This document shows positions 32,678 to 39,480 of a stretch of DNA of 39,524 nucleotides, in pieces (positions within the stretch are counted from its first letter, which is position 1; every line of letters starts with the position of its first letter). The stretch is from positions 1 to 39,524 of the forward strand of contig CAYFUI010000004.1 in the NCBI GenBank assembly GCA_964346445.1, given 5' to 3'. The notes below the pieces were generated by a model. The model was not told where the DNA came from. It searched no databases and worked only from the letters and a program-made list of their open reading frames with translations. Position numbers and translations under genes: made by a program. This DNA is from JAGOZV01 sp964346445. Lineage in GTDB: Bacteria; Patescibacteriota; Saccharimonadia; Saccharimonadales; Saccharimonadaceae.

Positions 32678-32694
32678 ACAAAATGTTTTATAAT
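32667..32694 (+). promoter_or_regulatory. Promoter of the small membrane protein gene
   Basis: TTGTTT (32667-32672), 16 bp, TATAAT (32689-32694), then 6 bases to ATG 32701. The -35 lies within the T-run of the preceding terminator. Confidence 0.6.
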
Positions 32695-32700
32695 TTATAT

Positions 32701-32919
32701 ATGGCTAAAAAACCAAAGAAAAGAAACAAGGCTTACAGTGGGAGTAATGCAGCTAGGCGACAACCAACCGTAACCAGAATAGAGGCGGAAAACCGCTCAC
32801 CGCTTATGGAGTGGTGGCACGCCAAAAGAAAAATTGTTAAGCCTGTCGCCATAGCCATTGGCGTCTTACTAATTTTCATCTGGCTAATCATTGTAATTAT
32901 CCAAACTTTTGCAAAATAA
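32701..32919 (+). CDS. Small basic single-pass membrane protein, 72 aa
   Basis: I do not recognise it. From ATG 32701 it has a strongly basic N-terminus (MAKKPKKRNKAYSG), a short linker with MEWWHAKRK, and one C-terminal transmembrane helix (~47-69, PVAIAIGVLLIFIWLIIVII) with a very short tail, giving an N-in topology. The track of residues before 32701 is rejected because the -10 box lies there. It is followed by a separate promoter for the receiver gene 25 bases on. The layout recalls SecE-like or small regulatory membrane proteins, but no family motif is visible. Confidence 0.7.
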   Translation: MAKKPKKRNKAYSGSNAARRQPTVTRIEAENRSPLMEWWHAKRKIVKPVAIAIGVLLIFIWLIIVIIQTFAK

Positions 32920-32937
32920 AGCATGTGCTTATATAAT
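32909..32937 (+). promoter_or_regulatory. Promoter of the receiver-domain gene
   Basis: TTGCAA (32909-32914), 17 bp, TATAAT (32932-32937), then 7 bases (TAAAGGT) to ATG 32945. It overlaps the end of the small membrane protein gene. Confidence 0.65.
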
Positions 32938-32944
32938 TAAAGGT

Positions 32945-33313
32945 ATGACAAAGATAGCCCTAATTGAAGACAACGCTGTTATTAGCCAGATGTACAGAAT
33001 GAAATTTGAGAACGAAGGTTTTGATGTTAAGCTTGCGACTAATGGTGAGGCTGGCGTCACACTAGTTAAAGATTTTAAGCCCGATATTATTCTCCTGGAC
33101 CTACAGATGCCTGTTATGAACGGAGCAGAAGCCCTAAAAAAGATCCGGGCTTTAGAAAGCGCTAAAAAGACTCCAGTTATCATTCTCACAAACCTGGGAG
33201 AAGAGGAGTCACCTAAAGATTTAGCCAATTTAAATATTAATAGCTACATTGTAAAAGCCAACCTTACGCCAAGCCAAGTTGTAGCTAAGGTTAAGGCTGC
33301 TTTGAGTGATTAG
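32945..33313 (+). CDS. Single-domain response regulator (CheY-like receiver)
   Basis: A stand-alone phosphoacceptor domain of 122 aa with no output domain. From ATG 32945 (MTKIALIEDNAVIS) it shows the acidic pair E-D (~8-9), the phosphorylation site in IILLDLQMPVMNG (~D52), the conserved T in VIILTNLGEEE, and the Lys in YIVKANL. A partner histidine kinase is not in the window. Possible targets are the nearby pilus or surface machinery, but this is only position-based inference. Its 3' end overlaps convergent folD by 23 bases. Confidence 0.92.
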   Translation: MTKIALIEDNAVISQMYRMKFENEGFDVKLATNGEAGVTLVKDFKPDIILLDLQMPVMNGAEALKKIRALESAKKTPVIILTNLGEEESPKDLANLNINSYIVKANLTPSQVVAKVKAALSD

Positions 33314-34121
33314 CGGCCTGTATGACATGGTCGAATAATGCCGCAACAGTTAATGGCCCCACTCCACCAATACGTGGGGTTATTTTTATATCCTTAACCT
33401 TGTAAACTTCTTCCGCTACGTCCCCTAAGATTGTGCCCCCTTCAGACGTTGTGCCAGCATCCACCACTACAGCTCCTGGCTGGACCATTTCTGGTTTTAT
33501 TAATGACGGCTGACCAACACCGCTAATAATAATATCAAAATTTATTAATTTTTCTTGCATTTTTTCAGAACTTTTATCAAACACAGTGACATTATAACCA
33601 GACGCCTGCCACATCTTAAACAATGGACCACCTACTAGTCTACCAGCCCCAACTATCGCAATTTTTTTATTTTTTACATCAACGTTATAGCCAGCTAATA
33701 GCCAATTAATGGCTTCGGCAGTTGCAGAAATAAACGGGCTGGCATTGGTACTAGCGGCCAAACCGTCAACATCCTTTTCTGGCGCTATTGTATTTACAAC
33801 TTCTTGTACTGAATCCATATTCCCCAGTGGAAGCTGCACTATAATGCCATGGATGGTCTCGTCTTGGTTAGCGTTATTTATTAAATTAATAATTTTGGAT
33901 GTGTCGTCACTATCAACCTTTTGCACCTCAACATCTACGCCAATTTCTTCGCCGTATTTCTGTTTTAGGTTGACATACGTTTTGATAACTGGTTCTTCAG
34001 AGTTTACAATAATCAATAATTTAGGCTTAATTCTATCAGCTTGCCTTAAACGGCGGACCTGCTTAAGTTGGCGCACTTTGATAAATTCAGTTAATTCACT
34101 ACCATAAAGAAACTTTACCAT
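33291..34121 (-). CDS. folD: Methylenetetrahydrofolate dehydrogenase/cyclohydrolase FolD
   Basis: A bifunctional enzyme interconverting 5,10-methylene- and 10-formyl-tetrahydrofolate, supplying one-carbon units. The 276-aa product has the catalytic Y..K segment (IKTYVNLKQKYGEEIGV), IHGIIVQLPLG, the substrate-binding PEKDVDGL, the NADP loop IVGAGRLVGGPL (the usual GRSxxVG has become GRLVG) and VGPLTVAAL. Length is normal. It lies 36 bases after the RCC1 gene on the same strand, with TAGGA close to the ATG; it could be co-transcribed, although the functions are unrelated. Confidence 0.95.
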   Translation of the reverse strand: MVKFLYGSELTEFIKVRQLKQVRRLRQADRIKPKLLIIVNSEEPVIKTYVNLKQKYGEEIGVDVEVQKVDSDDTSKIINLINNANQDETIHGIIVQLPLGNMDSVQEVVNTIAPEKDVDGLAASTNASPFISATAEAINWLLAGYNVDVKNKKIAIVGAGRLVGGPLFKMWQASGYNVTVFDKSSEKMQEKLINFDIIISGVGQPSLIKPEMVQPGAVVVDAGTTSEGGTILGDVAEEVYKVKDIKITPRIGGVGPLTVAALFDHVIQAANHSKQP

Positions 34122-34159
34122 CCTACAATCTTAACATACTTAACTGCGTGCTCACAAAA

Positions 34160-36178
34160 CTACCAAACGTTATCGTACTGAATGCGCGTAATGGGCCGCG
34201 GTGACTGCTGTGGCGTGACGACATCTCCGATACCCATATTGCCCGTACTGTTTAAGCCCCATCCGTACAGATGATTACCCCAGTCTAAAACAAAAGCTGA
34301 TGAATTATTAGCCGACACCTGTCTTAAGGCGTTGCTAGTAAAGGGGTCATGCTTCAAGGGCGTGGTAACATTGGCAGTGCCACCGTTAGCTTGTTGATAC
34401 TGAGTGTTATTACCCCATGTGTAAACATACCCATCTTCACCTTGGGCCACCACAAAGCTTTCGCCTGGTGCTATTTGTGTATAAGTAACATCAGCAGGCT
34501 GAAGTGTTGGTTTGCTCTTGGTGGCAGCATCGCCCACCCCTAGTTGCCCACTAGTTCCAAGCCCCCAACCGTAAGCTTGCCCTTCTTCAGTCTGGGCAAT
34601 AGCATACTGACTACCAGCCTCTACAAAGACAACCTTCTTGCCAAGTAGTCCACTATCTGTCGCTACCTGGATTGGACGGGTCTGGTTAGCTGTTAAGCCA
34701 TTGCCAAGAGCATAACTAGCACCCCTTCCCCATGCGTAGGCCTTGCCAGTATCATCAACCGCATATCCACTAAAATTCCCTAGAGAAACATTCGTAATAG
34801 TTTTTCCTTGAATGGCCGAACCACTATCTGCGTTAACCCGTGTCGGCACATTCACTGTAGAGGCCGTTGAATTATTCCCCACCTGCCCATAGGTATTATT
34901 GCCCCATACATATATCTCCCCGTCGCTTGTCAGGACCATACTGTTGTTTCCCGCAGCCGCAATTTTTGTAATTATTTTATTATTTAGAGGCGAGTCACTA
35001 GAATTGATTAAGACTGCAGTATTCCTACTGGTTGTAGAACCGTCACCAACCTGCCCATTACTATTTAGCCCCCAAGCATACAAGTTATTATCTTTATCTA
35101 AGGCTAAGTTATGGCTATTGCCAGCAACAACATCTATAATTTTTTTATCTTTAAGTACACCAGTATCCACTACCCTAACTGGGAAATTTTTCGTAGTGGC
35201 TGTTTGGTCACCAAGAGCGCCACCAGTACCTTGCCCCCATGCATACATTAAGCCATTTGAAAGCAAGGCAATAGTGTGCTGTGCGCCGCTAGCCAGCTTA
35301 ACTACAGTTGTGCCATTTTCTACCGCTACAGCAGTTGGCTGCTCTATCTTATCCCCACTTCCCAACTGCCCTAACTGGTTATCACCAAAACTATATACCT
35401 GCCCGTTTTCGCCTAAGACGACAACATGGTTACGACCAGCTGCAACTTGAGAGATGCGCACACCTCTAATAGGTGTATTTGCAGTAGTGACTCGCCTAGC
35501 CTTCCGTGAATCTTCAGGCGCACCTAAAGGCTCTATACCAAGTTGCCCAAGCGCACTATTACCCCATGAATACAGTGCGCCATCGACGTCTGTAGCATAG
35601 CTTGTCCACTCACCAGCTGCTAATGTGTTGATATCTTTTCCAGTTAATTGTGAGGTGGTAGTTAATTTTTGGGGCGTATAAGAATTATTTAATGTTCCAT
35701 TACCCAGTTGCCCGTAGTTGTTAGCGCCCCAGGTATACAAATCACCATTGTTTGCCAAAGCCATTGAATGGTAGCCACCAGTAGTCATATCTTTCAAAAC
35801 TACGCTAGACAAGCCACCACCAGTAATGGCAATGGGGTTAGTTACTGGACTATTTGTCGTGCCATTACCGAGTTGCCCATAACCGTTCCAGCCCCATCCG
35901 TATAACTTACCGTTTTCATTAAGTGCCAAAACCGAATAACGCCCGGCCGCAACCTTCTTTATATTTTTAAGTACACTCGGAGCAATCTGCTTGGGCAAAG
36001 GGTCATTTTGCGTTGAGCCATCACCTAATTGACCTTGCGCGTTATACCCCCATGTGTGCACATTACCAGCAGTATCTACTGCTACATTTGAATATAAAGT
36101 AGCCGCTATGTCTTTAATTTTTTTTCCAGTAAGAGAGCTGTTACCGGTAGCTAACACCTTGATAGGGGTTAAAGCCCG
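34160..36178 (-). CDS. RCC1-repeat beta-propeller protein, 5' end lost in an assembly gap
   Basis: At least 12 RCC1-type repeats are visible across ~670 residues. Each is built on the pattern Y-x-W-G-x-N-x-x-G-Q-L-G-x-G, for example LYGWGWNGYGQLGNG, LYTWGANNYGQLGNG, VYSFGDNQLGQLGSG, LYAWGLNSNGQVGDG and IYVWGNNTYGQVGNN. RCC1 repeats form seven-bladed beta-propellers used for protein contacts. The frame is open right up to the N gap (ALTPIKVLATGN...), so the in-frame GTG at 36157 is not the true start. The likely 5' part is the pilin-like gene across the gap. The C-terminus ends in IQYDNVW without anchor, so the propeller would be the outward tip of the molecule. Confidence 0.85.
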   Translation of the reverse strand, partial: RALTPIKVLATGNSSLTGKKIKDIAATLYSNVAVDTAGNVHTWGYNAQGQLGDGSTQNDPLPKQIAPSVLKNIKKVAAGRYSVLALNENGKLYGWGWNGYGQLGNGTTNSPVTNPIAITGGGLSSVVLKDMTTGGYHSMALANNGDLYTWGANNYGQLGNGTLNNSYTPQKLTTTSQLTGKDINTLAAGEWTSYATDVDGALYSWGNSALGQLGIEPLGAPEDSRKARRVTTANTPIRGVRISQVAAGRNHVVVLGENGQVYSFGDNQLGQLGSGDKIEQPTAVAVENGTTVVKLASGAQHTIALLSNGLMYAWGQGTGGALGDQTATTKNFPVRVVDTGVLKDKKIIDVVAGNSHNLALDKDNNLYAWGLNSNGQVGDGSTTSRNTAVLINSSDSPLNNKIITKIAAAGNNSMVLTSDGEIYVWGNNTYGQVGNNSTASTVNVPTRVNADSGSAIQGKTITNVSLGNFSGYAVDDTGKAYAWGRGASYALGNGLTANQTRPIQVATDSGLLGKKVVFVEAGSQYAIAQTEEGQAYGWGLGTSGQLGVGDAATKSKPTLQPADVTYTQIAPGESFVVAQGEDGYVYTWGNNTQYQQANGGTANVTTPLKHDPFTSNALRQVSANNSSAFVLDWGNHLYGWGLNSTGNMGIGDVVTPQQSPRPITRIQYDNVW

Positions 36179-36278
36179 NNNNNNNNNNNNNNNNNNNNNN
36201 NNNNNNNNNNNNNNNNNNNNNNNNNNNNNNNNNNNNNNNNNNNNNNNNNNNNNNNNNNNNNNNNNNNNNNNNNNNNNN
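36179..36278. other. Assembly gap, 100 N
   Basis: Exactly 100 N between a prepilin-like ORF and an RCC1-repeat ORF on the same strand. If the true gap is 3n+2 bases the two would be one open frame; as written (100) they are not in frame. The repetitive RCC1 sequence may have caused the break. Confidence 0.95.
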
Positions 36279-36723
36279 GCGTAGCCACCTGTTTTATGTT
36301 AACCTTATTATTAACAATTTTATTAGCCGATGTCTTACGACCATTGTCATAAGTTACGGTTGCTTCAATTTTCGATGACACCCCATTCTTAATAAAGGTA
36401 CTTACGCCTTGAATAGGGCAAGTTATCTTTACGTCTACAACAGCCCCCGGCAAAAGTTCTGTTTCCACCCTATAATCTTGCAAGACTGTCTTTTCATTAC
36501 ACGGCGTGGATGCCTGGTAGCGGTTAAGTTCTACGAAATCACTGGCAATATTACTTGCCGCGATATCGCTGGCACCATGGGCTGTTGAGTCTATCACCGC
36601 AGAGTAAATTTGATAGCCGCCAATAATAAAAGAAGCAGCAATAAATAGGGTAACTAGCAGCTCTACCGAAAAGAAGCCGCCGCGCAATGAATTTTTAGCC
36701 CAAGGCTTAAAAAAAATTGGCAT
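36279..36723 (-). CDS. Minor pilin-like protein (3' end in gap), probable N-terminus of the RCC1 protein
   Basis: A type IV prepilin-like start: basic leader ending RGG, cleavage expected between G and FFSVE, then the hydrophobic helix SVELLVTLFIAASFIIGGY with Glu at position +5. A ~110-residue beta-rich domain follows (ETELLPGAVVDVKITCPI, IEATVTYDNGRKTSANKIV) with two cysteines (TPCNEK, ITCPI). The reading frame runs into the N gap at 36279 without a stop. Its ATG follows the stop of the upstream pilin gene directly (TAAATG). It is either a separate minor pilin or, as I think more likely, the pilin head of the RCC1 protein. Confidence 0.82.
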
Positions 36724-37191
36724 TTACCTTTTCTCCCTAACAGTTTTGCTGGTGGTTTCTTTTTCTAGCTTGTAATGAAGGGCATAACCACGACACTCTC
36801 CACCGGCACTGCACAACTGCCCTGTCGCAGTTAGTGGCTGAAAGACGTAAGTGTCTTTGGTTGGTTGCGGGGAGACGCCTTCTGGAGAGGTGTTGGCGTT
36901 GGTGGCCATAACTGTGCCAGTGGAATTTTTTCCGGGAGGCGACATGAACTCCTCAGCCTTTGGGCAATTAGCTAATTCGGCAAGTGTACTAAAATAATAA
37001 TTATTTTTAATATAGCCACTCTCTAAGCACTGAACCAACCCGTTTATGTCAGCCTGTCGTTCGTTATCGCGGCTGTTTTTTCTAGCAGTTGCTAGGCTGA
37101 TACCAGTTAATGTCAAAATGGTGATTAAGATGGTTAACACCACTGCAACTTCAATGACAGTAAAACCACGTTTGTACTTATAATTAAGCAA
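36724..37191 (-). CDS. Type IV prepilin-like protein
   Basis: A 155-aa prepilin with leader KYKRG, cleavage expected before FTVIE, and the hydrophobic helix VIEVAVVLTILITILTLTGISLA with Glu +5. It is then followed by RKNSRDNERQADINGLVQCLESGY, typical of pilin/pseudopilin alpha-1 helices, and a small domain with four cysteines (LVQCLES, LANCPKA, QLCSAGGECRG). The start is TTG at 37191, overlapping the murB stop by 8 bases, with AGGAG about 10 nt upstream inside murB. It forms a minus-strand run with murB upstream and the second pilin downstream. It would be processed by a PilD-type peptidase, not in this window. Confidence 0.88.
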   Translation of the reverse strand: MLNYKYKRGFTVIEVAVVLTILITILTLTGISLATARKNSRDNERQADINGLVQCLESGYIKNNYYFSTLAELANCPKAEEFMSPPGKNSTGTVMATNANTSPEGVSPQPTKDTYVFQPLTATGQLCSAGGECRGYALHYKLEKETTSKTVREKR

Positions 37192-38206
37192 TTTGTAAAG
37201 GCTCCTGTTCCATTAAAATACCAAACTTATCGTATACTGTAGTTAAAATTTGTTGACGTGCCAATGCCAAGTCGTTATAGGAAGTGGCACTTTCGTTTAT
37301 TAAAACCAGGGCATTAGCTTGGTTTACGCGAATACCATGTAAAAGCTCACCCTTTAGACCAGCTTGCTCTATTAACCAGCCGCTAGAAACCTTGAAGGTG
37401 TTGTTAGCCATTTCGTATACTGGAATATCAGGGTATGTTTTTTGCAGCTCTCCAACGCGCCAAGAATCAACAATGGCATTTTTAAAAAAAGAGCCGGCAT
37501 TAGGCTTGGTTGTGGGGTCTGGCAATTTTGCTTGCCGAATTTGCAACACAACCTCTCGTATAGTGGCTGGGGTAAAAAGAGTGATGTTGCGCTCTTCAAG
37601 GGCGTTAGTAATTGCCGAATAAAACGGAGGCTGCGGTAAGTTTTTCGACAACTTAAGCACTATAGCGGTTATAATAAAGCGCCCAGCCCATTCACCACGA
37701 AATATACTATCGCGATAAGAAAACTTGCAGTCATCGTGTGAAATGCTGACCATTTCGTCATTAGCAATGTCGTACGCCTCTAAATATTCAAATGTATCGG
37801 CAATTTCCTGACCATATGCGCCAACATTTTGGACTGGTGTTGCACCAGCTGTGCCGGGTATGCCAGATAGAGCTTCTATACCAGTTAAGTTCATATCAAC
37901 TGTCTTTTTTACTATATTGTCCCAATTCTCACCGGCGCCAATTCTTAGGGTTGTGTGACTAGAAGTCTCTTCTAACACCTGGAAGCCAGGAATTCGTATT
38001 CTAATAATTAAACCACCAAAACCTTCGTCGGTGGCGATGACATTGCTACCACCTCCTAGAACCCAGATAGCTAGCTCTTTATTATTTGCATCTAGAACTA
38101 GCTGCCTCAGCTGCTCTGGATCATGGGCGTCGGCTAAAAAACTAGCGTTTCCACCCAATTTCATGGTGGTATAATTTTTAAGAGAAATGTCTTTATGAAT
38201 ATCCAT
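37184..38206 (-). CDS. murB: UDP-N-acetylenolpyruvoylglucosamine reductase MurB
   Basis: A FAD enzyme of peptidoglycan precursor synthesis in the cytosol. From ATG 38206 (MDIHKDISLKNYTTMKLGG) it has ~340 aa, like E. coli-type MurB. The FAD-binding region carries VLGGGSNVI and IEALSGIPGTAGATPVQNVGAYGQEI; the Tyr-loop FSYRDSIF and the catalytic Ser in NAGSFFKN are present, as is the final substrate Glu region (LLMEQEPLQIA-like). ATG 38212 is two codons upstream but only one base from the -10 box, so 38206, with 7 bases spacing, is preferred. The pilin gene downstream overlaps its end. Confidence 0.95.
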   Translation of the reverse strand: MDIHKDISLKNYTTMKLGGNASFLADAHDPEQLRQLVLDANNKELAIWVLGGGSNVIATDEGFGGLIIRIRIPGFQVLEETSSHTTLRIGAGENWDNIVKKTVDMNLTGIEALSGIPGTAGATPVQNVGAYGQEIADTFEYLEAYDIANDEMVSISHDDCKFSYRDSIFRGEWAGRFIITAIVLKLSKNLPQPPFYSAITNALEERNITLFTPATIREVVLQIRQAKLPDPTTKPNAGSFFKNAIVDSWRVGELQKTYPDIPVYEMANNTFKVSSGWLIEQAGLKGELLHGIRVNQANALVLINESATSYNDLALARQQILTTVYDKFGILMEQEPLQIA

Positions 38207-38213
38207 AACCATA

Positions 38214-38219
38214 ATTATA
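38214..38219 (-). promoter_or_regulatory. -10 box of murB and the pilin run
   Basis: TATAAT on the minus strand, 7 bases before ATG 38206. No good -35 found. It predicts a leaderless mRNA covering murB and the two pilin-like genes. Confidence 0.55.
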
Positions 38220-38254
38220 CTATAGTTCTATTTTCCATGAACACTTTTTTGATA

Positions 38255-38279
38255 AATTAAAAACTCCACAAGTGGAGTT
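38255..38279 (-). terminator. Terminator of the tRNA-Arg/tRNA-Lys unit
   Basis: AACTCCAC/GTGGAGTT (38279-38272 with 38269-38262) forms a hairpin followed on the minus strand by TTTTTAATTT, just after the tRNA-Lys 3' end. Confidence 0.8.
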
Positions 38280-38281
38280 AA

Positions 38282-38358
38282 TGGAGGGCCAGGTGGGACT
38301 TGAACCCACGACACCCTGCTTAAGAGGCAGGTGCTCTAACCGGCTGAGCTACTGGCCC
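38282..38358 (-). tRNA. tRNA-Lys (anticodon CTT)
   Basis: A 77-nt cloverleaf with encoded CCA. The acceptor stem GGGCCAG/CTGGCCC is perfect, the anticodon stem CCTGC/GCAGG closes loop CTCTTAA (anticodon CTT), and the T-arm has GGGTTCAAGTCCC. The discriminator base is T (U73), whereas Lys tRNAs usually carry A73. Confidence 0.95.
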
Positions 38359-38377
38359 ATATGGCAACTTTACTAAT

Positions 38378-38454
38378 TGGTACACCCGGCAAGATTCGAA
38401 CTTGCGACACCTGGTTCCGAAGACCAGTGCTCTAATCCGCTGAGCTACGGGTGC
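38378..38454 (-). tRNA. tRNA-Arg (anticodon TCG)
   Basis: A 77-nt cloverleaf with encoded CCA. The anticodon stem CTGGT/ACCAG closes loop CTTCGGA (anticodon TCG). The acceptor stem GCACCCG/CGGGTGT has a G1-U72 wobble end pair; the T-arm is CAAGTTCGAATCTTG and the discriminator is A. It lies 19 nt upstream of tRNA-Lys in one transcription unit. Confidence 0.96.
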
Positions 38455-38475
38455 GTAGCAAGAGTTTGCTAAATT

Positions 38476-38504
38476 ATTATACCAAATTACATGTAGCTTG
38501 ACCA
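38476..38504 (-). promoter_or_regulatory. Promoter of the tRNA-Arg/tRNA-Lys unit
   Basis: TGGTCA (38504-38499), 17 bp, TATAAT (38481-38476) preceded by TGG (extended -10) on the minus strand. Its -35 box overlaps the -35 of the divergent pilin gene (38498-38503). Confidence 0.65.
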
Positions 38505-38528
38505 CAGCAAAAAAATACTTCATACTTT
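38498..38528 (+). promoter_or_regulatory. Possible promoter of the 38534 pilin-like gene
   Basis: TTGACC (38498-38503) and TACTTT (38523-38528) with a long 19-bp spacer; the ATG is 5 bases after the -10. Weak in the -10 and spacer, so uncertain. Confidence 0.4.
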
Positions 38529-38533
38529 AGAAT

Positions 38534-39364
38534 ATGCTCGTGCTAAAAAGGCTCAAAAAGAATAACCTTTATCAAGCTGGCTTTACTGTAGTAGAAGTAG
38601 GCGTTATTATTCCAATTATCCTTGTTGTGATTGGTGCTTTTATTTTAACAATTATTAACTTCACGGGCAGAGCCGTTAACACAAGGGAAAATAATACACC
38701 GGCAGTAGAAACTCAAAGTGCTCTAAATAGGATTGCTGACGATGTCTCTGGGTCCTTTAAATTCTTAGCCCAGAACGAGTTCCCACTGCAAAGCCCACAA
38801 GGCAAGTCAGACAACACTGCCAACTTTACCAATAACGATAATACAGTCTTATTAATATTACAGGCACCCTTCACTTCAGCTAACCCCCGTACTGCACCGG
38901 CCAATCAAAATATCTTTGTTTATAAACCAAATAGCCCGGCAGCCTGTAATAGTGGCAGCGTGTCTAGTAATAGCCTAGCTACGTATAATTTGGTATATTT
39001 TCGTAATAATAATGGAAATATATATAGAAGGCTATTAGTACCAGCAAACTACACTAGTGGCAGCAATGTCTGCAGCACCCCATGGCAAAAACCAACTTGT
39101 ACCGCAGGGAAAACTGGCACTTACTGCAGTGGTGGCAAAGATGAGCTTCTAGGCAACTTTAGCAGCTTTAGTGTTTCGTACTTCCATAAAGCCACCCCTA
39201 TACCTAATGACGACACCATTACAAACACTAATGTTAATACGCGCCAGGATGCATTAAATAAGGCTACAAGCATAAAAGTTAAGTTAAGTAAAACTACCGC
39301 ACCACCAACTGAAGGCGCCCCCCCTTTAAACTATACTGCGGAAAGGATATTACCGTTAGAATAA
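38534..39364 (+). CDS. Minor pilin (PilW-like) protein
   Basis: A 276-aa prepilin with leader LYQAG, cleavage expected before FTVVE and the hydrophobic helix VVEVGVIIPIILVVIGAFILTIINF (Glu +5). The segment NTRENNTPAVETQSALNRIADDVSGSFKFL is typical of large minor pilins of the PilW/GspJ type. A long beta-rich C-terminal domain follows, with cysteines (PAACNSGS, SNVCSTPW, PTCTAGKTGTYCSGG) and the phrase FSVSYFHKATPI. There is no Shine-Dalgarno, and the start lies directly after a weak -10. Divergent from the tRNA pair. With the next gene it forms the plus-strand arm of the pilus cluster. Confidence 0.87.
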   Translation: MLVLKRLKKNNLYQAGFTVVEVGVIIPIILVVIGAFILTIINFTGRAVNTRENNTPAVETQSALNRIADDVSGSFKFLAQNEFPLQSPQGKSDNTANFTNNDNTVLLILQAPFTSANPRTAPANQNIFVYKPNSPAACNSGSVSSNSLATYNLVYFRNNNGNIYRRLLVPANYTSGSNVCSTPWQKPTCTAGKTGTYCSGGKDELLGNFSSFSVSYFHKATPIPNDDTITNTNVNTRQDALNKATSIKVKLSKTTAPPTEGAPPLNYTAERILPLE

Positions 39365-39417
39365 GCTAGCTACCGATTACTGGGTAGGTAAGGGTGAGCC
39401 GTCGCCAATTAAACCTA

Positions 39418-39447
39418 TTGCGCTTATGTTTACATGTGTTATATAAT
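39418..39447 (+). promoter_or_regulatory. Promoter of the 39481 pilin gene
   Basis: TTGCGC (39418-39423), 18 bp, TATAAT (39442-39447). The predicted ~27-nt leader contains AAGGAG 7 bases before the ATG. Confidence 0.55.
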
Positions 39448-39480
39448 TCATATATAAGCATAATTAATAAGGAGAAAAAC

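Noticed and set aside
36169..36278. Pilin frame read through the N gap to a stop at 36169
   Set aside because: It would end the pilin inside sequence that clearly codes RCC1 preamble in another frame; this is an artefact of the placeholder length.
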